Positions 19,147 through 28,953 are shown, numbered from the stretch's first letter. The stretch: 64,000 nt of DNA from Pseudolabrys sp. (GCA_030684935.1 JAUXXH010000042.1:1-64000); one strand, 5' to 3'. Notes: generated by a model not told the origin, from the letters alone. Program-made: numbers and translations.

Positions 19147-20265
19147 TTGCTGACACGTAGCATTGACCCTAGCGGTCCGACGATCGAGGAAAAAATACTG
19201 CTCGGCGCCAAGCGCCTTTGCATATTCTTTGCAGGCGGTGCCATTACGCTCAGCGCGCTCGACCTGATGAATATCCGCTCGGTCGAATCCGCAAGCCAGT
19301 TCTTCAACGACAACAGCATCAGCGTCAGCGCAATTCCCGATCTGATCAGCACGGTTTCGCTGCCGCAGTCGTCGGCATCGGTCATCGTGCAGATTCCGCG
19401 CGATCGCGTTGCCGCAGTGACGCGGCCCAGTGCCGTGACGCGTCCGAGCGCCGTGTCGCCGCCGTCCGCCGCCGCGGTCAAACGCAAAGTCTCACCGGTG
19501 GCCGAGCTTGCTTCGCTCAGTCACGAAGACGCTGTCGAATTGGCGATGGTGTCTCCGCCCGTATTCTCAAGATCGTCCCCGGCTTTTCTTGAACGGGCGC
19601 CTGCATCCGCGCCGGAAGCCAAGGTGACGCTCGCCAGCATCGGCGGTGACATGAGCTCAATGTCGCCGATCGAGGCGCGGCCGCAACCGCTGTCGCTGCC
19701 GATGGCGCAGCCGATTCCGCTTCACCTCGTGCCGCTGCCGCGTGAAGCGCCCGGCGTGCCGCCGCCGTCGCCGGCGCAGCGGCTCAATCTCGAGGGCAAG
19801 GAATACGCCCGGGCGGAGAAGTGCCTCGCCAACGCGATCTATTTCGAGGCGCGCAGCGAACCGATCCGCGGCCAGATGGCGGTGGCGCAAGTGGTGCTCA
19901 ATCGGGTCTTCTCGCCGTTCTATCCGGACGACGTCTGCGCGGTGATCTATCAGAATGCGCACCGCCGGCTTTCTTGTCAGTTCACGTTCGCCTGCGACGG
20001 CAAGAGCAAGGCGATCAACGAACGCGGCGCCTGGGCACGTGCGCACCGCATCGCGCGCGAGACGCTCAACGGCAACATCTATCTGCCCGAAGTGGCCAAA
20101 TCGACGCACTACCATGCGTCCTATGTGTCGCCGTACTGGACACGCGAGATGCGCAAGATGGTGCGCCACGGCATCCATACATTCTATCGGCCGATCGCCT
20201 GGGGCAACGGCGCCGACGCCCCGGTCTGGGGCAGCAGCGCGATGGCGAGCAGCAAGAAAAACTAG
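19147..20265 (+). CDS. Cell wall hydrolase (SleB / Hydrolase_2 domain)
   Basis: A 372-residue protein with a C-terminal SleB-type domain, related to the spore cortex-lytic enzyme but found in many non-sporulating Alphaproteobacteria. The domain begins at about residue 220 with AEKCLANAIYFEARSEP, followed by GQMAVAQVVLNRV, FTFACDG and KSTHYHA. The N-terminal part has one hydrophobic segment (LCIFFAGGAITLSAL) and a long serine/proline-rich linker. The start is tentatively TTG at 19147, with GGGGAG 6-8 bases upstream. The role is likely peptidoglycan remodelling in the periplasm. The adjacent heme genes do not suggest a shared pathway. Confidence 0.82.
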   Translation: MLTRSIDPSGPTIEEKILLGAKRLCIFFAGGAITLSALDLMNIRSVESASQFFNDNSISVSAIPDLISTVSLPQSSASVIVQIPRDRVAAVTRPSAVTRPSAVSPPSAAAVKRKVSPVAELASLSHEDAVELAMVSPPVFSRSSPAFLERAPASAPEAKVTLASIGGDMSSMSPIEARPQPLSLPMAQPIPLHLVPLPREAPGVPPPSPAQRLNLEGKEYARAEKCLANAIYFEARSEPIRGQMAVAQVVLNRVFSPFYPDDVCAVIYQNAHRRLSCQFTFACDGKSKAINERGAWARAHRIARETLNGNIYLPEVAKSTHYHASYVSPYWTREMRKMVRHGIHTFYRPIAWGNGADAPVWGSSAMASSKKN

Positions 20266-20345
20266 CTGTGGCTGACGGTGGGCGGATTTAATCTGGCCGC
20301 GCGTCAGAAGCGGAATACCGACCATATCCAAAGCGGCGGAGGGGG

Positions 20346-20421
20346 TGGTGGAGCCAGGCGGGATCGAACCGCCGACCTCCTGCATGCCATGCAGGCGCTC
20401 TCCCAGCTGAGCTATGGCCCC
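20346..20421 (-). tRNA. tRNA-Ala (anticodon GGC)
   Basis: The minus strand folds as a 76-base tRNA including an encoded CCA. The acceptor stem pairs GGGGCCA with TGGCTCC (one G-T pair), the anticodon stem is CCTGC/GCAGG with loop ATGGCAT, giving anticodon GGC, and the T arm contains GGTTCGATCC. It decodes GCC and GCU alanine codons. It lies between the SleB-type hydrolase and the FYDLN-type gene. Confidence 0.96.
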
Positions 20422-20461
20422 AATCCGCTGGAACGCCCGCGATACTAGCGGGCGTTGAAAC

Positions 20462-20878
20462 TCAAGTCTCGTCTTCTTTCTCGATGCCGTCGCCGATGAT
20501 GTCGGTGACGTCAGGATTGTCTTCGTCCTGCTCCTCGATGAAGGCGGCGTCGTCGAGGCTCTCATCGGCCTCCACTTCGTCTTCCTCACCTTCGACGCCC
20601 TTGCCGGACTTCTTGCCCTGCTGCTCGGCCTCGGCATCCTCCAGCGACACGAATTCGGCGTCCGCGGTCTCCGGCACGATCGATTCGGCTTCCGCCACCG
20701 GGGCGGCACGCGCCGCCGCTGCCGCCGCCGACTCCGGCCGCGAACGCGACTGCGGCAGAGCAATGATCGGGACGACCTTGCCGGTGTAGGGAGAGATCAC
20801 AGGCGATTTGCCCAGGTCGTAAAACTTACGACCGGTCTCAGGGCAGATACGCTTGGTGCCGAGCTCGGATTTGGCCAC
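20462..20878 (-). CDS. FYDLN-acid / TIGR02300 family protein
   Basis: A 138-residue protein of the alphaproteobacterial TIGR02300 family. A short N-terminal conserved part ([28 protein letters not shown]) is followed by an alanine-rich linker and a very acidic tail. The name-giving motif FYDLN reads FYDLG here. Start is a GTG at 20878. The function is unknown, though the N-terminus with its single cysteine pair remnant looks like a degenerate zinc-ribbon. The gene lies divergent from aroA, as in relatives. Confidence 0.88.
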   Translation of the reverse strand: MAKSELGTKRICPETGRKFYDLGKSPVISPYTGKVVPIIALPQSRSRPESAAAAAARAAPVAEAESIVPETADAEFVSLEDAEAEQQGKKSGKGVEGEEDEVEADESLDDAAFIEEQDEDNPDVTDIIGDGIEKEDET

Positions 20879-21042
20879 AGGTCGCGGTTCCTCGGGAAAG
20901 GTCGGTAATTCGGAGCTTCACTTGGCTAGTTGCGGCGCACCTGTCAATAGCCGAGCGCAACCGCCGGTCTGCGCGTTACCGGGATGACGGGCCGCGCGGC
21001 TGCATGGTAGGAGGGCGCGACCTCGCAAGGACAGGCCTCCCC

Positions 21043-22377
21043 GTGACCGATTCCAAATCGACGCCGCTCACCGCCAGCCGAGGCGGCCCTCTTCAGGGCC
21101 GCATCCGGGTACCCGGCGACAAGTCGATCTCCCACCGCGCCCTGATTTTGGCGGCCATGACAGTGGGTGAAAGCACCGTCAGCGGCCTGCTGGAAGGCGC
21201 CGACGTCATTCACACCGCCGACGCCATGCGCGCGCTCGGCGCCCGGGTGGAACGCACCGGCGACGGCGTCTGGCGGATTCACGGCGTCGGCGTCGGCGGT
21301 TTCGCCCAGCCCGACGCTGCGCTCGATTTCGGTAATTCCGGCACCGGCTGCCGGCTGGTGCTCGGCGCGGTGGCCGGCTGCCCGATCACCGCGACCTTCG
21401 ACGGCGATGCGTCCTTGCGCAAACGGCCGATGCGCCGCGTGCTCGATCCGCTGGAAAAAATGGGGGCGCGGGCGATCGACGCCGCCGAAGGCGGCCGGCT
21501 GCCGCTGACGCTCCAGGGCGCCGCCGATCCGATGCCGATTATCTACGAATCGCCGGTGCCGTCGGCGCAACTCAAGTCGGCGGTGCTGCTGGCCGGCCTC
21601 GCCGCCGCCGGCGAGACCACGGTGATCGAGGCGGAGGCGACTCGCGACCATACCGAGCGGATGCTGAAGCATTTCGGCGCCAAGGTGGTGAGCAAGCCCC
21701 ACGGCGACCACGGCCGCCGCATCACATTGCAAGGCCAGCCGGAACTGGCGGCGGCCAGTGTGGTGGTGCCGGCCGATCCGTCATCGGCGTCATTTCCGCT
21801 GGTCGGGGCGCTGATCACGCCGGGTTCGGATCTTATCCTCGAGGCGGTGATGACCAATCCGCTGCGCACCGGGTTGTTCAAGACGCTGCTCGAGATGGGC
21901 GCCAACATTGAAACTTTGGCGACGCGCGACGATGGCGGCGAGGAAGTGGCCGATCTGCGCGTGCGCACCTCGATCCTGCGCGGCGTCGAGGTTCCGCCGG
22001 AACGCGCGCCGTCGATGATCGACGAGTATCTGATCCTGGCGGTCGCCGCCGCCTTCGCCGAGGGCACCACGCGGATGCGCGGCCTCAAGGAACTCCGGGT
22101 CAAGGAATCCGACCGGCTCGACGCCACCGCCGACATGCTGCGGGTCAACGGCGTCGCGGTCGAGATCGACGGCGACGACCTGATCGTGCACGGCAAGGGC
22201 CGTCCACCCGGCGGCGGGCTGGTCGCCACCCACATGGATCACCGCATCGCCATGTCGGCGCTGATGATGGGCCTCAACAGCGACAACCCGATCCGCATCG
22301 ACGACAGCGCCTTTATCGCCACGAGCTTTCCCGGCTTCACCGAAACGATGCGCAGCCTGGGCGCCGACCTCTCATGA
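21043..22377 (+). CDS. aroA: 3-phosphoshikimate 1-carboxyvinyltransferase (EPSP synthase)
   Basis: A 444-residue EPSP synthase, the sixth step of the shikimate pathway. It resembles the class II (Agrobacterium CP4-like) type: [18 protein letters not shown] near the N-terminus, [15 protein letters not shown], and [11 protein letters not shown]-like [14 protein letters not shown] towards the C-terminus. At the glyphosate-critical position the sequence reads NSGT, with glycine where the insensitive CP4 enzyme has alanine. Start is taken at the GTG 21043 (MTDSKSTPL), but an in-frame ATG at 21004 adds 13 residues and cannot be excluded. It overlaps cmk by 4 bases (ATGA), so the two are translationally coupled. 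Confidence 0.94.
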   Translation: MTDSKSTPLTASRGGPLQGRIRVPGDKSISHRALILAAMTVGESTVSGLLEGADVIHTADAMRALGARVERTGDGVWRIHGVGVGGFAQPDAALDFGNSGTGCRLVLGAVAGCPITATFDGDASLRKRPMRRVLDPLEKMGARAIDAAEGGRLPLTLQGAADPMPIIYESPVPSAQLKSAVLLAGLAAAGETTVIEAEATRDHTERMLKHFGAKVVSKPHGDHGRRITLQGQPELAAASVVVPADPSSASFPLVGALITPGSDLILEAVMTNPLRTGLFKTLLEMGANIETLATRDDGGEEVADLRVRTSILRGVEVPPERAPSMIDEYLILAVAAAFAEGTTRMRGLKELRVKESDRLDATADMLRVNGVAVEIDGDDLIVHGKGRPPGGGLVATHMDHRIAMSALMMGLNSDNPIRIDDSAFIATSFPGFTETMRSLGADLS

Positions 22378-23012
22378 TCATCGCCATCGACGGACCGGCC
22401 GCGTCGGGCAAAGGGACACTCGGCAAGCGGCTGGCGGCCCATTACGGCCTGCGGCATCTGGATACCGGGCTGCTCTACCGGGCCGTGGCCAAGGCGGTTC
22501 TCGACGCCGGCCGCAGCCCCGACGACAGCGCCGCGGCGATGGCGGCGACCTTCGGGCTCGATCCGGCGCGTTTTGACGAGACAACGCTGAAAACGGCGGC
22601 GGTGGGGGCGGCCGCCTCGGTGGTGTCGGCTTTTCCGCAGGTTCGCGATGCTTTGCTGGCGTTTCAGCGCGATTTCGCCGCCCATCCGGCCGGCGCGGTG
22701 CTGGACGGGCGCGATATCGGCACCGTGATCTGCCCGGACGCCGAGGTGAAGATCTTCGTCACCGCCACGCCGGAGGTCCGCGCCGGCCGCCGGGCGGCCG
22801 AGTACCGGGGGCAGGGCCAGGACGTCGACGATGCGACGGTGCTGGCCGATATCCGCGCCCGCGACGAGCGCGACACAAGCCGGGCCGCGGCGCCCCTGAA
22901 ACAAGCGGCGGATGCGCACTTGCTCGATACCACCGATTTGGATATAGACGCGGCAATACGGGCCGCCATCGACATCGTCGAGGCCACCCGAGCGGGCCGA
23001 GGGCGTGGCTAA
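22374..23012 (+). CDS. cmk: Cytidylate kinase
   Basis: A 212-residue nucleoside monophosphate kinase phosphorylating CMP and dCMP. The P-loop is [19 protein letters not shown], followed by the substrate part [38 protein letters not shown] and [13 protein letters not shown]. Length is normal. It shares a 4-base overlap with aroA, and rpsA follows after 193 bases, the usual alphaproteobacterial order aroA-cmk-rpsA. Confidence 0.95.
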   Translation: MIIAIDGPAASGKGTLGKRLAAHYGLRHLDTGLLYRAVAKAVLDAGRSPDDSAAAMAATFGLDPARFDETTLKTAAVGAAASVVSAFPQVRDALLAFQRDFAAHPAGAVLDGRDIGTVICPDAEVKIFVTATPEVRAGRRAAEYRGQGQDVDDATVLADIRARDERDTSRAAAPLKQAADAHLLDTTDLDIDAAIRAAIDIVEATRAGRGRG

Positions 23013-23205
23013 CACCCCTCGCTGTTGGAGGACAAAAGCCCCGCTCGAGCTTCTGCGTTAGGCGCCCTATCGACCCATCGTTCCGACCGTACGGTTTTAG
23101 CGCCGGCCATCCGTTTTCCGGAGGTCGTCGAAGGTCTGCGGGACTTTCGTCCCGTACGTCCGGAACATCATTCAAACCCGCCGGCGCACCGCTACAGGAG
23201 ATTAC
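23013..23205 (+). other. rpsA leader region
   Basis: A 193-base gap between cmk and rpsA. It contains short hairpins (for example ACCGTACGGT near 23086 and GGAC-TTTC-GTCC near 23140) and ends in an AGGAG ribosome binding site seven bases before the rpsA ATG. A long leader is typical for a ribosomal protein gene that is feedback-regulated, but I recognise no known leader motif. Confidence 0.4.
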
Positions 23206-24951
23206 ATGTCCACTGCTACCGCACCCTCGCGTGAAGATTTCGCCGCTATGCTCGACGAGTCCTTCCACACCGGCAATTTGCAGGAAGGCGCCGTCATCAA
23301 GGGCAAGGTCGTCGGCATTGAAAAAGACATGGCCGTCATCGACGTCGGCCTGAAGACCGAAGGCCGCGTTGCGATTCGCGAATTCCAGGGACCGGGCCGT
23401 CAGAACGAACTCAATATCGGCGACGAGGTCGAGGTCTATCTGGAGCGCGTCGAGAACGCGCTCGGCGAAGCAGTGCTGTCACGCGACAAGGCGCGGCGCG
23501 AGGAAAGCTGGGGCAAGCTCGAGAAGGGCTTCACCAACAATGAAAAGGTCACCGGCGTCATCTTCAATCAGGTCAAGGGTGGTTTCACCGTCGATCTCGA
23601 CGGCGCCGTGGCCTTCCTGCCGCGCTCGCAGGTCGACATCCGCCCGATCCGCGACGTCACCCCGCTTATGAACGTGCCGCAGCAGTTCCAGATCCTGAAG
23701 ATGGATCGCCGCCGCGGCAACATCGTCGTGTCGCGTCGTACCGTGCTCGAAGAGACTCGCGCCGAGCAGCGCCAGGAGCTGGTGCAGAATCTCGAAGAAG
23801 GCCAGGTCATCGACGGCGTGGTCAAGAACATCACCGACTACGGCGCCTTCGTGGACCTCGGCGGCATCGACGGCCTGCTGCATGTCACCGACATCGCCTG
23901 GCGTCGCGTCAATCACCCGACCGAAGTGCTCAATATCGGCCAGTCGGTAAAGGTCAAGATCATCAAGATCAACCACGAAACCCACCGCATTTCGCTCGGC
24001 ATGAAGCAGCTGCTGGACGATCCGTGGCAGGGCATCGAGGCCAAGTATCCGGTCGGCACCAAGTTCAAGGGCCGCGTTACCAACATCACCGACTACGGCG
24101 CCTTCGTCGAACTGGAGCCGGGCATCGAAGGCCTGATCCACGTCTCCGAAATGTCGTGGACCAAAAAGAACGTGCACCCCGGCAAGATCGTCTCGACCTC
24201 GCAGGAAGTCGAAGTGCAGATCCTCGAAGTCGATCCGGTCAAGCGCCGCATTTCGCTCGGCCTCAAGCAGACCATGCGCAATCCGTGGGAAGTGTTCGTC
24301 GAAACCCACCCGCCGGGATCGACCGTCGAAGGCGAAGTCAAGAACAAGACCGAATTCGGCCTGTTTCTCGGCCTCGATGGCGACGTCGACGGCATGGTCC
24401 ATCTTTCCGATCTCGACTGGAAGCGTCCGGGCGAGCAGGTGATCGACGACTACAAGAAGGGCGACATGGTCACCGCGCAGGTGCTGGACGTCGATGTCGA
24501 GAAGGAGCGCATCTCGCTCGGCATCAAGCAGCTGGCCGGCGATCCGATGTCGCAGGGCACGGCCGGCGAGTTGAAGAAGAACTCGGTGGTCACCTGTGAA
24601 GTCACGGAAGTGAAGGAAGGCGGCCTCGAGGTTACCATCGTCGGCACCGAGCTGAACGCCTTCATCAAGCGCGCCGACCTGGCGCGCGAGCGTGGCGATC
24701 AGCGTCCTGAGCGTTTCGCCGTCGGTCAGAAGGTGGACGCCCGCGTCACCCAGTTCGACCGCAAGACCCACAAGGTCGGCGTCTCGATCAAAGCGCTCGA
24801 GGTGTTCGAGGAGAAGGAAGCCCTGGCGCAATACGGCTCCGCCGACTCCGGCGCGTCGCTCGGCGATATCCTGGGCGCTGCGCTCAAGCAGCGCGCCGGC
24901 GACAAGGCCGAGGCGGATGACGCCGACGAGAAGGAAAAGGCCGGGGAATAA
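23206..24951 (+). CDS. rpsA: 30S ribosomal protein S1
   Basis: A 581-residue S1 protein, which helps the ribosome bind and unfold mRNA. Repeated S1 (OB-fold) domains are seen: GAVIKGKVVGIEKDMAVIDVG; NEKVTGVIFNQVKGGFTVDL; GQVIDGVVKNITDYGAFVDLGG; GTKFKGRVTNITDYGAFVELE; GSTVEGEVKNKTEFGLFLGL; and KKNSVVTCEVTEVKEGG. Six domains fit the length for the class. ATG at 23206 has AGGAG upstream. A strong intrinsic terminator follows at 24991. Confidence 0.97.
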   Translation: MSTATAPSREDFAAMLDESFHTGNLQEGAVIKGKVVGIEKDMAVIDVGLKTEGRVAIREFQGPGRQNELNIGDEVEVYLERVENALGEAVLSRDKARREESWGKLEKGFTNNEKVTGVIFNQVKGGFTVDLDGAVAFLPRSQVDIRPIRDVTPLMNVPQQFQILKMDRRRGNIVVSRRTVLEETRAEQRQELVQNLEEGQVIDGVVKNITDYGAFVDLGGIDGLLHVTDIAWRRVNHPTEVLNIGQSVKVKIIKINHETHRISLGMKQLLDDPWQGIEAKYPVGTKFKGRVTNITDYGAFVELEPGIEGLIHVSEMSWTKKNVHPGKIVSTSQEVEVQILEVDPVKRRISLGLKQTMRNPWEVFVETHPPGSTVEGEVKNKTEFGLFLGLDGDVDGMVHLSDLDWKRPGEQVIDDYKKGDMVTAQVLDVDVEKERISLGIKQLAGDPMSQGTAGELKKNSVVTCEVTEVKEGGLEVTIVGTELNAFIKRADLARERGDQRPERFAVGQKVDARVTQFDRKTHKVGVSIKALEVFEEKEALAQYGSADSGASLGDILGAALKQRAGDKAEADDADEKEKAGE

Positions 24952-24990
24952 GGCTAAGAAGCTCTTACCCGGTTACAGCAAAAAATCAGA

Positions 24991-25017
24991 CCCCCGGGCA
25001 TGTCCCGGGGGTTTTTT
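24991..25017 (+). terminator. Intrinsic terminator after rpsA
   Basis: A perfect 8-bp GC stem (CCCCCGGG / CCCGGGGG, loop CATGT) is followed directly by six T residues, 40 bases after the rpsA stop. This is the clearest rho-independent terminator in the window. Confidence 0.93.
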
Positions 25018-25091
25018 GTTTCTGCCATCAGGGTGCCAAAAGCCTGCCGGATCACTAGTATCCGGAATTCGATTCACCTGAAGGAGCCGTC

Positions 25092-26066
25092 ATGTCGTTC
25101 GATGCCGATGCCATCGTCGATCGCCGCCGGATGCGGCGCAAGCTGACTTTCTGGCGCGCCGGCGCAATACTGATCGCGCTGATCGCCGTCATCGGCACCG
25201 CCATCGTTCTGGCGCCCGGCAGTGGCCTGGTGCCGTCCGGCGATTATATCGCCCGCATCAAGATCCAGGGCCTGATCCGAGGCAACCAGGACCGGGTCGA
25301 GGCCCTGGAGCGGCTCGGCAAGTCGCGCGCCAAAGCGGTGATCGTCCATGTCGACAGCCCCGGCGGCACCACCGCCGGCTCCGAGCAGCTGTTCGAGTCG
25401 CTTCGCCTGCTGCAGACGCAGAAGCCGATGGTGGTGGTGGTCGACGGGCTTGCCGCCTCGGGCGCCTATATCGCTGCGCTCTCGGCCGACCACATCATTG
25501 CGCAGGATACCTCGCTGATCGGCTCGATCGGCGTGCTGTTCCAGTATCCGAACTTCACCGATGTGCTCAAGACCATCGGCATCAAGGTCGAAGAGGTCAA
25601 ATCCTCGCCGTTGAAGGCGGCGCCGAGCGGCTTCGAGCCGACCAGCCCGGAGGCGCGCGCGGCGATCGAGGCCATCGTGCTCGATTCCTACGCCTGGTTT
25701 AAGGGCCTGGTGAAGGATCGCCGGAACCTTGACGACGCGCAGTTGAACCTGATCGCCGATGGCCGTGTGTTCACCGGCCGGCAGGCGGTGCCGCTCAGGC
25801 TGATCGACCAGCTCGGCAACGAAAAGACCGCGCTGGCCTGGCTGGAAAAGGAAAAGAAGGTGCCCGCCTCGACGCCGGTCCGGAACTACTCGCTGCAGCC
25901 GCGTCTCCGCGAGCTTTCTTTCCTGCATGTCGCCGCCTGGGGCTTCGAGGCGATGGGCCTGAGCGTGTTCGCGCAGCGGATCGAGACCTGGGGTGCGTCG
26001 CAGGCGATCGAGCGGCTGAACCTTGACGGTCTCTTGGCGCTTTGGCACCCTCCGACCTCAAACTGA
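25092..26066 (+). CDS. sppA: Signal peptide peptidase SppA (S49 serine protease)
   Basis: A 324-residue inner-membrane protease of the S49 family, short type, that degrades cleaved signal peptides. One transmembrane segment lies near residues 22-40. The Ser/Lys dyad is visible: the serine in DGLAASGAYIAA and the lysine in EEVKSSPLKAAPSG. Further family features are HVDSPGGTTAGSE and DTSLIGSIGVL. It has GAAGGAG before the ATG and follows the rpsA terminator, so it should have its own promoter. ihfB begins 18 bases downstream, hence these two are probably cotranscribed. Confidence 0.93.
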   Translation: MSFDADAIVDRRRMRRKLTFWRAGAILIALIAVIGTAIVLAPGSGLVPSGDYIARIKIQGLIRGNQDRVEALERLGKSRAKAVIVHVDSPGGTTAGSEQLFESLRLLQTQKPMVVVVDGLAASGAYIAALSADHIIAQDTSLIGSIGVLFQYPNFTDVLKTIGIKVEEVKSSPLKAAPSGFEPTSPEARAAIEAIVLDSYAWFKGLVKDRRNLDDAQLNLIADGRVFTGRQAVPLRLIDQLGNEKTALAWLEKEKKVPASTPVRNYSLQPRLRELSFLHVAAWGFEAMGLSVFAQRIETWGASQAIERLNLDGLLALWHPPTSN

Positions 26067-26084
26067 AGGAGTGGGGCGGTGCCA

Positions 26085-26393
26085 ATGATCAAGTCCGAAC
26101 TTGTGCAACGAATCGCCGCCCAGAACCCCCATCTTTATCAGCGTGACGTCGAGAATATAATCAACGCCATCCTCGGCGAGATCACGACCGCCATGGCGCA
26201 GGGCGACCGGGTCGAGTTGCGCGGCTTTGGCGCCTTTTCGGTCAAGCACCGGCCGGCCCGCACCGGCCGCAATCCGCGCACCGGCGCGCATGTGTCGGTC
26301 GAGCAGAAGTCGGTTCCGTTTTTCAAGACCGGCAAGGAAATGCGCGAGCGCCTGAACAAGGCCGATGGCGCGGCGCCGCCGCAGGGCGACTGA
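26085..26393 (+). CDS. ihfB: Integration host factor subunit beta
   Basis: A 102-residue DNA-bending protein that pairs with IHF-alpha. It matches the family closely: [30 protein letters not shown], then [28 protein letters not shown] with the DNA-intercalating proline in the RNPRTG arm, then [17 protein letters not shown]. The start at 26085 is chosen to fit the family (MIKSEL). An in-frame GTG at 26079 is better placed relative to the AAGGAG at 26066, so translation might begin two codons earlier. Confidence 0.96.
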   Translation: MIKSELVQRIAAQNPHLYQRDVENIINAILGEITTAMAQGDRVELRGFGAFSVKHRPARTGRNPRTGAHVSVEQKSVPFFKTGKEMRERLNKADGAAPPQGD

Positions 26394-26396
26394 CGT

Positions 26397-26531
26397 GTCC
26401 CGGACGAACGAGCGCTAGCGCGCTCCGATCCGGGACCCAGAACAAAAGTGGCGTAGCGCCGTTACTCTTTTGTCTGCAGCCCCAGGCCGCGGGTCTGCAA
26501 CGCGGTGCTGCGCACCGCACTGCGCCCGGGA
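26397..26531. repeat. Composite palindromic intergenic repeat
   Basis: Three consecutive inverted repeats fill the gap between ihfB and lapA. The first (26397-26436) has an outer stem GTCCCGGA/TCCGGGAC and an inner stem GAGCGC/GCGCTC. The second (about 26441-26472) has ACAAAAG/CTTTTGT around GGCG-TAGC-GCC. The third (to about 26531) contains GCGGTG/CACCGC. The GTCCCGG...CCGGGAC layout recurs at 54411-54538, so this is a member of a dispersed intergenic palindrome family, probably transcribed and possibly attenuating or stabilising the operon message. Confidence 0.7.
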
Positions 26532-26545
26532 AACGAGATAGCACC

Positions 26546-26929
26546 ATGTTCCACAAGATCGTCACGACCTTCATCGTCGTACCGCTGGCCGCGATCATCA
26601 TCGCCTTCGCGATTGCCAACCGGCAGTTGGTGACGGTGTCTTTCGATCCGTTCTCGACGGTCAACCCGGCCTATGCCGCGACGCTGCCGCTCTTCATCAT
26701 GATTTTCGTGCTGGTGATCCTTGGTGTGATCGTCGGCGGCGCCGCCGCCTGGCTGCGTCAGAGCAAGTGGCGGCGCACCGCCCGCAAGCTGGATGCCGAG
26801 GTGCGCATGTTGCACCAGGAACTCGACGTTCTGCGGCAGCGCGCCGCCGCCAGCCCGCCGCCGCCGGAGCCGATCTATTTCGATCCGACGGCTCCGGCGC
26901 GGCCGGCCATTGCGCCGCCGGTTCGCTGA
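26546..26929 (+). CDS. LapA domain-containing membrane protein
   Basis: A 127-residue protein with two hydrophobic segments (VTTFIVVPLAAIIIAFAIAN and LPLFIMIFVLVILGVIVGGAAAWL) separated by a short loop, then a cytoplasmic coiled coil (RKLDAEVRMLHQELDVLRQRAA) and a proline-rich tail. This is the LapA (DUF1049, lipopolysaccharide assembly protein A) layout. Its place between ihfB and trpF is the conserved alphaproteobacterial order. Confidence 0.85.
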   Translation: MFHKIVTTFIVVPLAAIIIAFAIANRQLVTVSFDPFSTVNPAYAATLPLFIMIFVLVILGVIVGGAAAWLRQSKWRRTARKLDAEVRMLHQELDVLRQRAAASPPPPEPIYFDPTAPARPAIAPPVR

Positions 26930-26985
26930 CGAACAAGAATGCGTGCTTTGCCGTAGGGCGAATTAGGCGGTAGAACCCGCCTGCC

Positions 26986-27663
26986 ATGGCTTTTTCGGTC
27001 AAAATCTGCGGTCTCAAGACCCCGGAAGCACTTGATGCGGCGCTGGAATCCGGCGCCGATCAGGTCGGCTTCGTGTTTTTTGCGCCGAGCCCGCGTCATG
27101 TCGGGCTGGAGGCGGCCCGTGCGCTCGGGCAACGCGTCCTTGGCCGCGCCGCCAAGGTGGCGCTGACGGTCGATGCCAATGACGAGACGCTGGCCGGTAT
27201 TGTTGCGGCGCTGAAGCCGGACATGTTGCAGCTGCATGGCAAGGAAACGCCCGAACGGGTGGTCGCGGTCCGCACCCGCTTCGGCCTGCCGGTGATGAAG
27301 GCGCTGGCGATCGCCGAGCGCGCCGATCTCGCCCCCATTCGTATCTATGCCAAGGTGGTGGACCGCCTGCTGTTCGATGCCCGGCCGCCTAAGGATGCGA
27401 CCCGGCCCGGCGGTCTCGGCAAACCGTTCGACTGGACGCTGCTCCAGGGCATCGACGCCGGCGTGCCCTTCATGCTGTCGGGCGGCCTCGATGCCGGCAA
27501 TGTCGCCGAGGCCTTGCGGATCACCAGCGCCAGCGGCGTCGATGTCTCGTCCGGCGTCGAGCGCGCGCCCGGCGAGAAAGACCCTGACAAGATTCGTACC
27601 TTCATCCGCACCGTGCGGATGCTCGAAGAACCCCTCGATCTCTCCAAGGCGGCTATCGTATGA
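26986..27663 (+). CDS. trpF: Phosphoribosylanthranilate isomerase
   Basis: A 225-residue TIM barrel catalysing the Amadori rearrangement in tryptophan synthesis. The catalytic cysteine lies in [10 protein letters not shown] and the general acid aspartate in [21 protein letters not shown] and [15 protein letters not shown] (phosphate site) and [17 protein letters not shown] are typical. It overlaps trpB by 4 bases (ATGA). Confidence 0.95.
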   Translation: MAFSVKICGLKTPEALDAALESGADQVGFVFFAPSPRHVGLEAARALGQRVLGRAAKVALTVDANDETLAGIVAALKPDMLQLHGKETPERVVAVRTRFGLPVMKALAIAERADLAPIRIYAKVVDRLLFDARPPKDATRPGGLGKPFDWTLLQGIDAGVPFMLSGGLDAGNVAEALRITSASGVDVSSGVERAPGEKDPDKIRTFIRTVRMLEEPLDLSKAAIV

Positions 27664-28880
27664 ACGTGCTCCAGCCCAACTCATTCCGCACCGGTCCCGA
27701 CGAACGCGGGCATTTCGGCATCTATGGCGGCCGTTTTGTCGCCGAGACGCTGATGCCGCTCATCCTCGATCTGGAAAAGGCCTATGCCGCGGCCAAGGCC
27801 GATCCGAAATACCGCGAGGAAATGGACGGTCATCTGGCCAACTATGTCGGCCGGCCGTCATCGCTTTATTATGCCGAGCGGCTGACCAAGAAGTTCGGCG
27901 GCGCCAAGATCTATTTCAAGCGCGAGGACCTGAACCACACCGGCGCGCACAAGGTGAACAATGTGCTCGGCCAGATCATGCTGGCGCTGCGCATGGGCAA
28001 GACCCGCATCATCGCCGAAACCGGCGCCGGCATGCACGGCGTCGCCACCGCCACCCTGTGCGCCAAGTTCGGTCTGCCGTGCATCGTCTACATGGGCGCG
28101 GTCGACGTCGAGCGGCAGCAGCCGAACGTGCTGCGCATGAAGATCCTTGGCGCCGAGGTGCGCGCCGTCGAGTCCGGCTCACGGACGCTGAAGGACGCCA
28201 TGAACGAGGCGCTGCGCGACTGGGTCACCAATGTCAGCGACACATTCTACTGCATCGGCACGGTGGCGGGCCCGCACCCCTATCCGGCCATGGTTCGCGA
28301 CTTCCAGTGCGTGATCGGCAACGAGACCCGCGATCAGATGATGGCGCTGGAAGGCCGGCTGCCGGATTCGCTGATCGCCTGCATCGGCGGCGGCTCCAAT
28401 GCGATGGGGCTTTTTCACCCCTTCCTCGACGACAGGTCGGTCGAAATCTACGGCGTCGAAGCGGCCGGCCATGGCGTCGCCACCGGCCAGCACGCGGCCT
28501 CGATCGCGGGCGGCAAGCCGGGCGTGCTGCACGGCAACCGCACTTATCTCCTGATGGATGCCGACGGCCAGATCGAGGAGGCGCATTCGATCTCCGCCGG
28601 GCTGGATTATCCCGGCATCGGCCCCGAGCATTCCTGGCTCAAGGACATGGGACGCGTGCAGTTCCTGTCGGCGACCGACGATGAAGCGGTGGCGGCGTTC
28701 CAGTTGTGCAGCCAGCTCGAAGGCATCATCCCGGCGCTGGAGCCCGCGCATGCGCTGGCGCGGGTGTTCGACCTCGCGCCGCAGAAGCCGAAGGATCACC
28801 TGATGGTGGTCAACCTGTCCGGCCGCGGCGACAAGGACCTGGCCTCGGTCGAGGCCTATCTCGAAGGCAAGAAGACATGA
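27660..28880 (+). CDS. trpB: Tryptophan synthase beta subunit
   Basis: A 406-residue PLP enzyme that condenses indole and serine to tryptophan. The PLP lysine is in the motif HTGAHKVNN, with [11 protein letters not shown] and FKREDLN before it, [14 protein letters not shown] and the phosphate-binding IGGGSNAMG later. The usual trpB-trpA adjacency is interrupted: an antisense DUF559 gene and its flanking repeats (28895-29349) lie before trpA, leaving 490 bases between the two genes. TrpA and TrpB form a channelled complex, so coupled expression would be expected to matter. Confidence 0.96.
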   Translation: MNVLQPNSFRTGPDERGHFGIYGGRFVAETLMPLILDLEKAYAAAKADPKYREEMDGHLANYVGRPSSLYYAERLTKKFGGAKIYFKREDLNHTGAHKVNNVLGQIMLALRMGKTRIIAETGAGMHGVATATLCAKFGLPCIVYMGAVDVERQQPNVLRMKILGAEVRAVESGSRTLKDAMNEALRDWVTNVSDTFYCIGTVAGPHPYPAMVRDFQCVIGNETRDQMMALEGRLPDSLIACIGGGSNAMGLFHPFLDDRSVEIYGVEAAGHGVATGQHAASIAGGKPGVLHGNRTYLLMDADGQIEEAHSISAGLDYPGIGPEHSWLKDMGRVQFLSATDDEAVAAFQLCSQLEGIIPALEPAHALARVFDLAPQKPKDHLMVVNLSGRGDKDLASVEAYLEGKKT

Positions 28881-28894
28881 GCACGTTCTTCCTT

Positions 28895-28945
28895 CACCTC
28901 TCCCCGCTGGGGAGAGGTCGCGAGCGAAGCGAGCGGGTGAGGGGG
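28895..28945 (+). repeat. Two-hairpin GCGAAGC repeat, copy A (left flank of the DUF559 gene)
   Basis: A 51-base unit. Hairpin one is CCTCTCCCC/GGGGAGAGG with a short loop; hairpin two surrounds the core GCGAAGC; the unit ends GGGTGAGGGGG. It begins 14 bases after the trpB stop. Copy B (29299-29349) is the same sequence in inverted orientation, and a related inverted pair lies at 56955-57090. Confidence 0.85.
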
Positions 28946-28953
28946 TGCGACGT

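Noticed and set aside
25050-25075. ACTAGT followed by GAATTCGATT, resembling cloning-vector polylinker
   Set aside because: The match is short, lies in a natural intergenic gap between rpsA and sppA in the conserved order, and the flanks are normal. Chance is more likely than contamination, though reads could be checked.
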